Shown one piece after another: positions 6,244-6,440 of a stretch of DNA of 6,440 nt. Origin of the DNA: Bacillota bacterium (GTDB lineage Bacteria > Bacillota > Clostridia > Lachnospirales > Lachnospiraceae). The stretch spans positions 1 to 6,440 of the forward strand of contig JAEYWQ010000038.1 of assembly GCA_023428885.1 (NCBI GenBank). The letters are read 5' to 3'. The position numbers and the translations under genes are program-made. A model generated the notes under the pieces. That model was given only the letters and a program-made list of their open reading frames with translations, had not been told where the DNA came from and made no database searches. The number at the start of each line of letters is the position of its first letter. The first letter of the stretch is position 1.

Positions 6244-6440
6244 ATGAAACACGAATTAGAAATATTTTTTGATTATGTATGCCCATTTTGTTATAGGGCT
6301 CATCAGGCCCTTAAAGAGCTTATCCCTGATTTTCCAGACATTAATATCATCTGGCAGTTATGTGAAGCCCATCCTAGACCAGACCGTTATGGTCCTCATA
6401 GTGATTTGTGTATCCAGGGTTATTTCTATGCCAAGGATCA
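6244..6440 (+). CDS. DsbA/FrnE-like thiol oxidoreductase, 5' part (runs off the window)
   Basis: Sixty-five codons are visible. The protein begins MKHELEIFFDYVCPFCYRAH: a thioredoxin-fold first strand followed by the C13-P-F-C16 redox motif. This is the signature of the DsbA family (PF01323-type), and the FDYVCPFCY context resembles FrnE and 2-hydroxychromene-2-carboxylate isomerase-like members. There is no signal peptide, so it probably acts in the cytoplasm; the redox partner or substrate is unknown. The start is supported by AAAGGA at 6233-6238, five bases before the ATG. It lies 50 nt behind the lipoprotein gene on the same strand with no clear terminator between them, so co-transcription is possible. 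The 3' part, about two thirds of the expected family length, is outside the window. Confidence 0.88.
   Translation, partial: MKHELEIFFDYVCPFCYRAHQALKELIPDFPDINIIWQLCEAHPRPDRYGPHSDLCIQGYFYAKD

Overview
The window looks like chromosomal DNA of a low-GC anaerobic Firmicute, most likely a Lachnospiraceae/Clostridium relative. The reasons are A+T-rich intergenic DNA, GGAGG-type ribosome binding sites, a very long BadF/BcrA-type activator fused to dehydratase-like domains, and a lipoprotein typical of that group. All recognisable genes are on the + strand. No genus can be proved from this sequence alone.

Layout. Positions 1-301 hold the 3' end of a GNAT N-acetyltransferase whose reading frame appears broken between about 50 and 84. 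Positions 302-775 hold no convincing gene. They contain a short stop-free frame that may be a gene remnant (341-469) and a compact 131-bp insertion (544-674). The insertion has near-perfect terminal inverted repeats, strong internal hairpins and flanking 9-bp direct repeats, so it looks like a MITE-type non-autonomous element just upstream of the main gene.

Positions 776-4993 encode one 1405-residue protein. It has two consecutive ASKHA-type activator ATPase domains, a four-cysteine linker, a DUF2229-like part and a C-terminal 2-hydroxyacyl-CoA dehydratase (HgdB)-like part. Each ATPase half keeps two cysteines exactly 39 residues apart, the same spacing I recall for the cluster ligands of HgdC. 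The protein could therefore be a self-contained ATP-driven electron-transfer machine, with activator and iron-sulfur acceptor in one chain. Its physiological substrate is not evident here.

Positions 4994-5473 are intergenic. They hold a perfect 24-bp-arm palindrome resembling the GGGACGG-type REP sequences of Firmicutes, a possible promoter and a possible 19-codon ORF. Positions 5474-6193 encode a secreted lipoprotein with a calcium-loop-like DxDxDGDxxD-type motif. From 6244 to the window end lies the start of a cytoplasmic DsbA/FrnE-like thiol oxidoreductase with a CPFC active site. The last two genes are 50 bp apart and may be co-transcribed. Nothing here ties them functionally to the large iron-sulfur protein.
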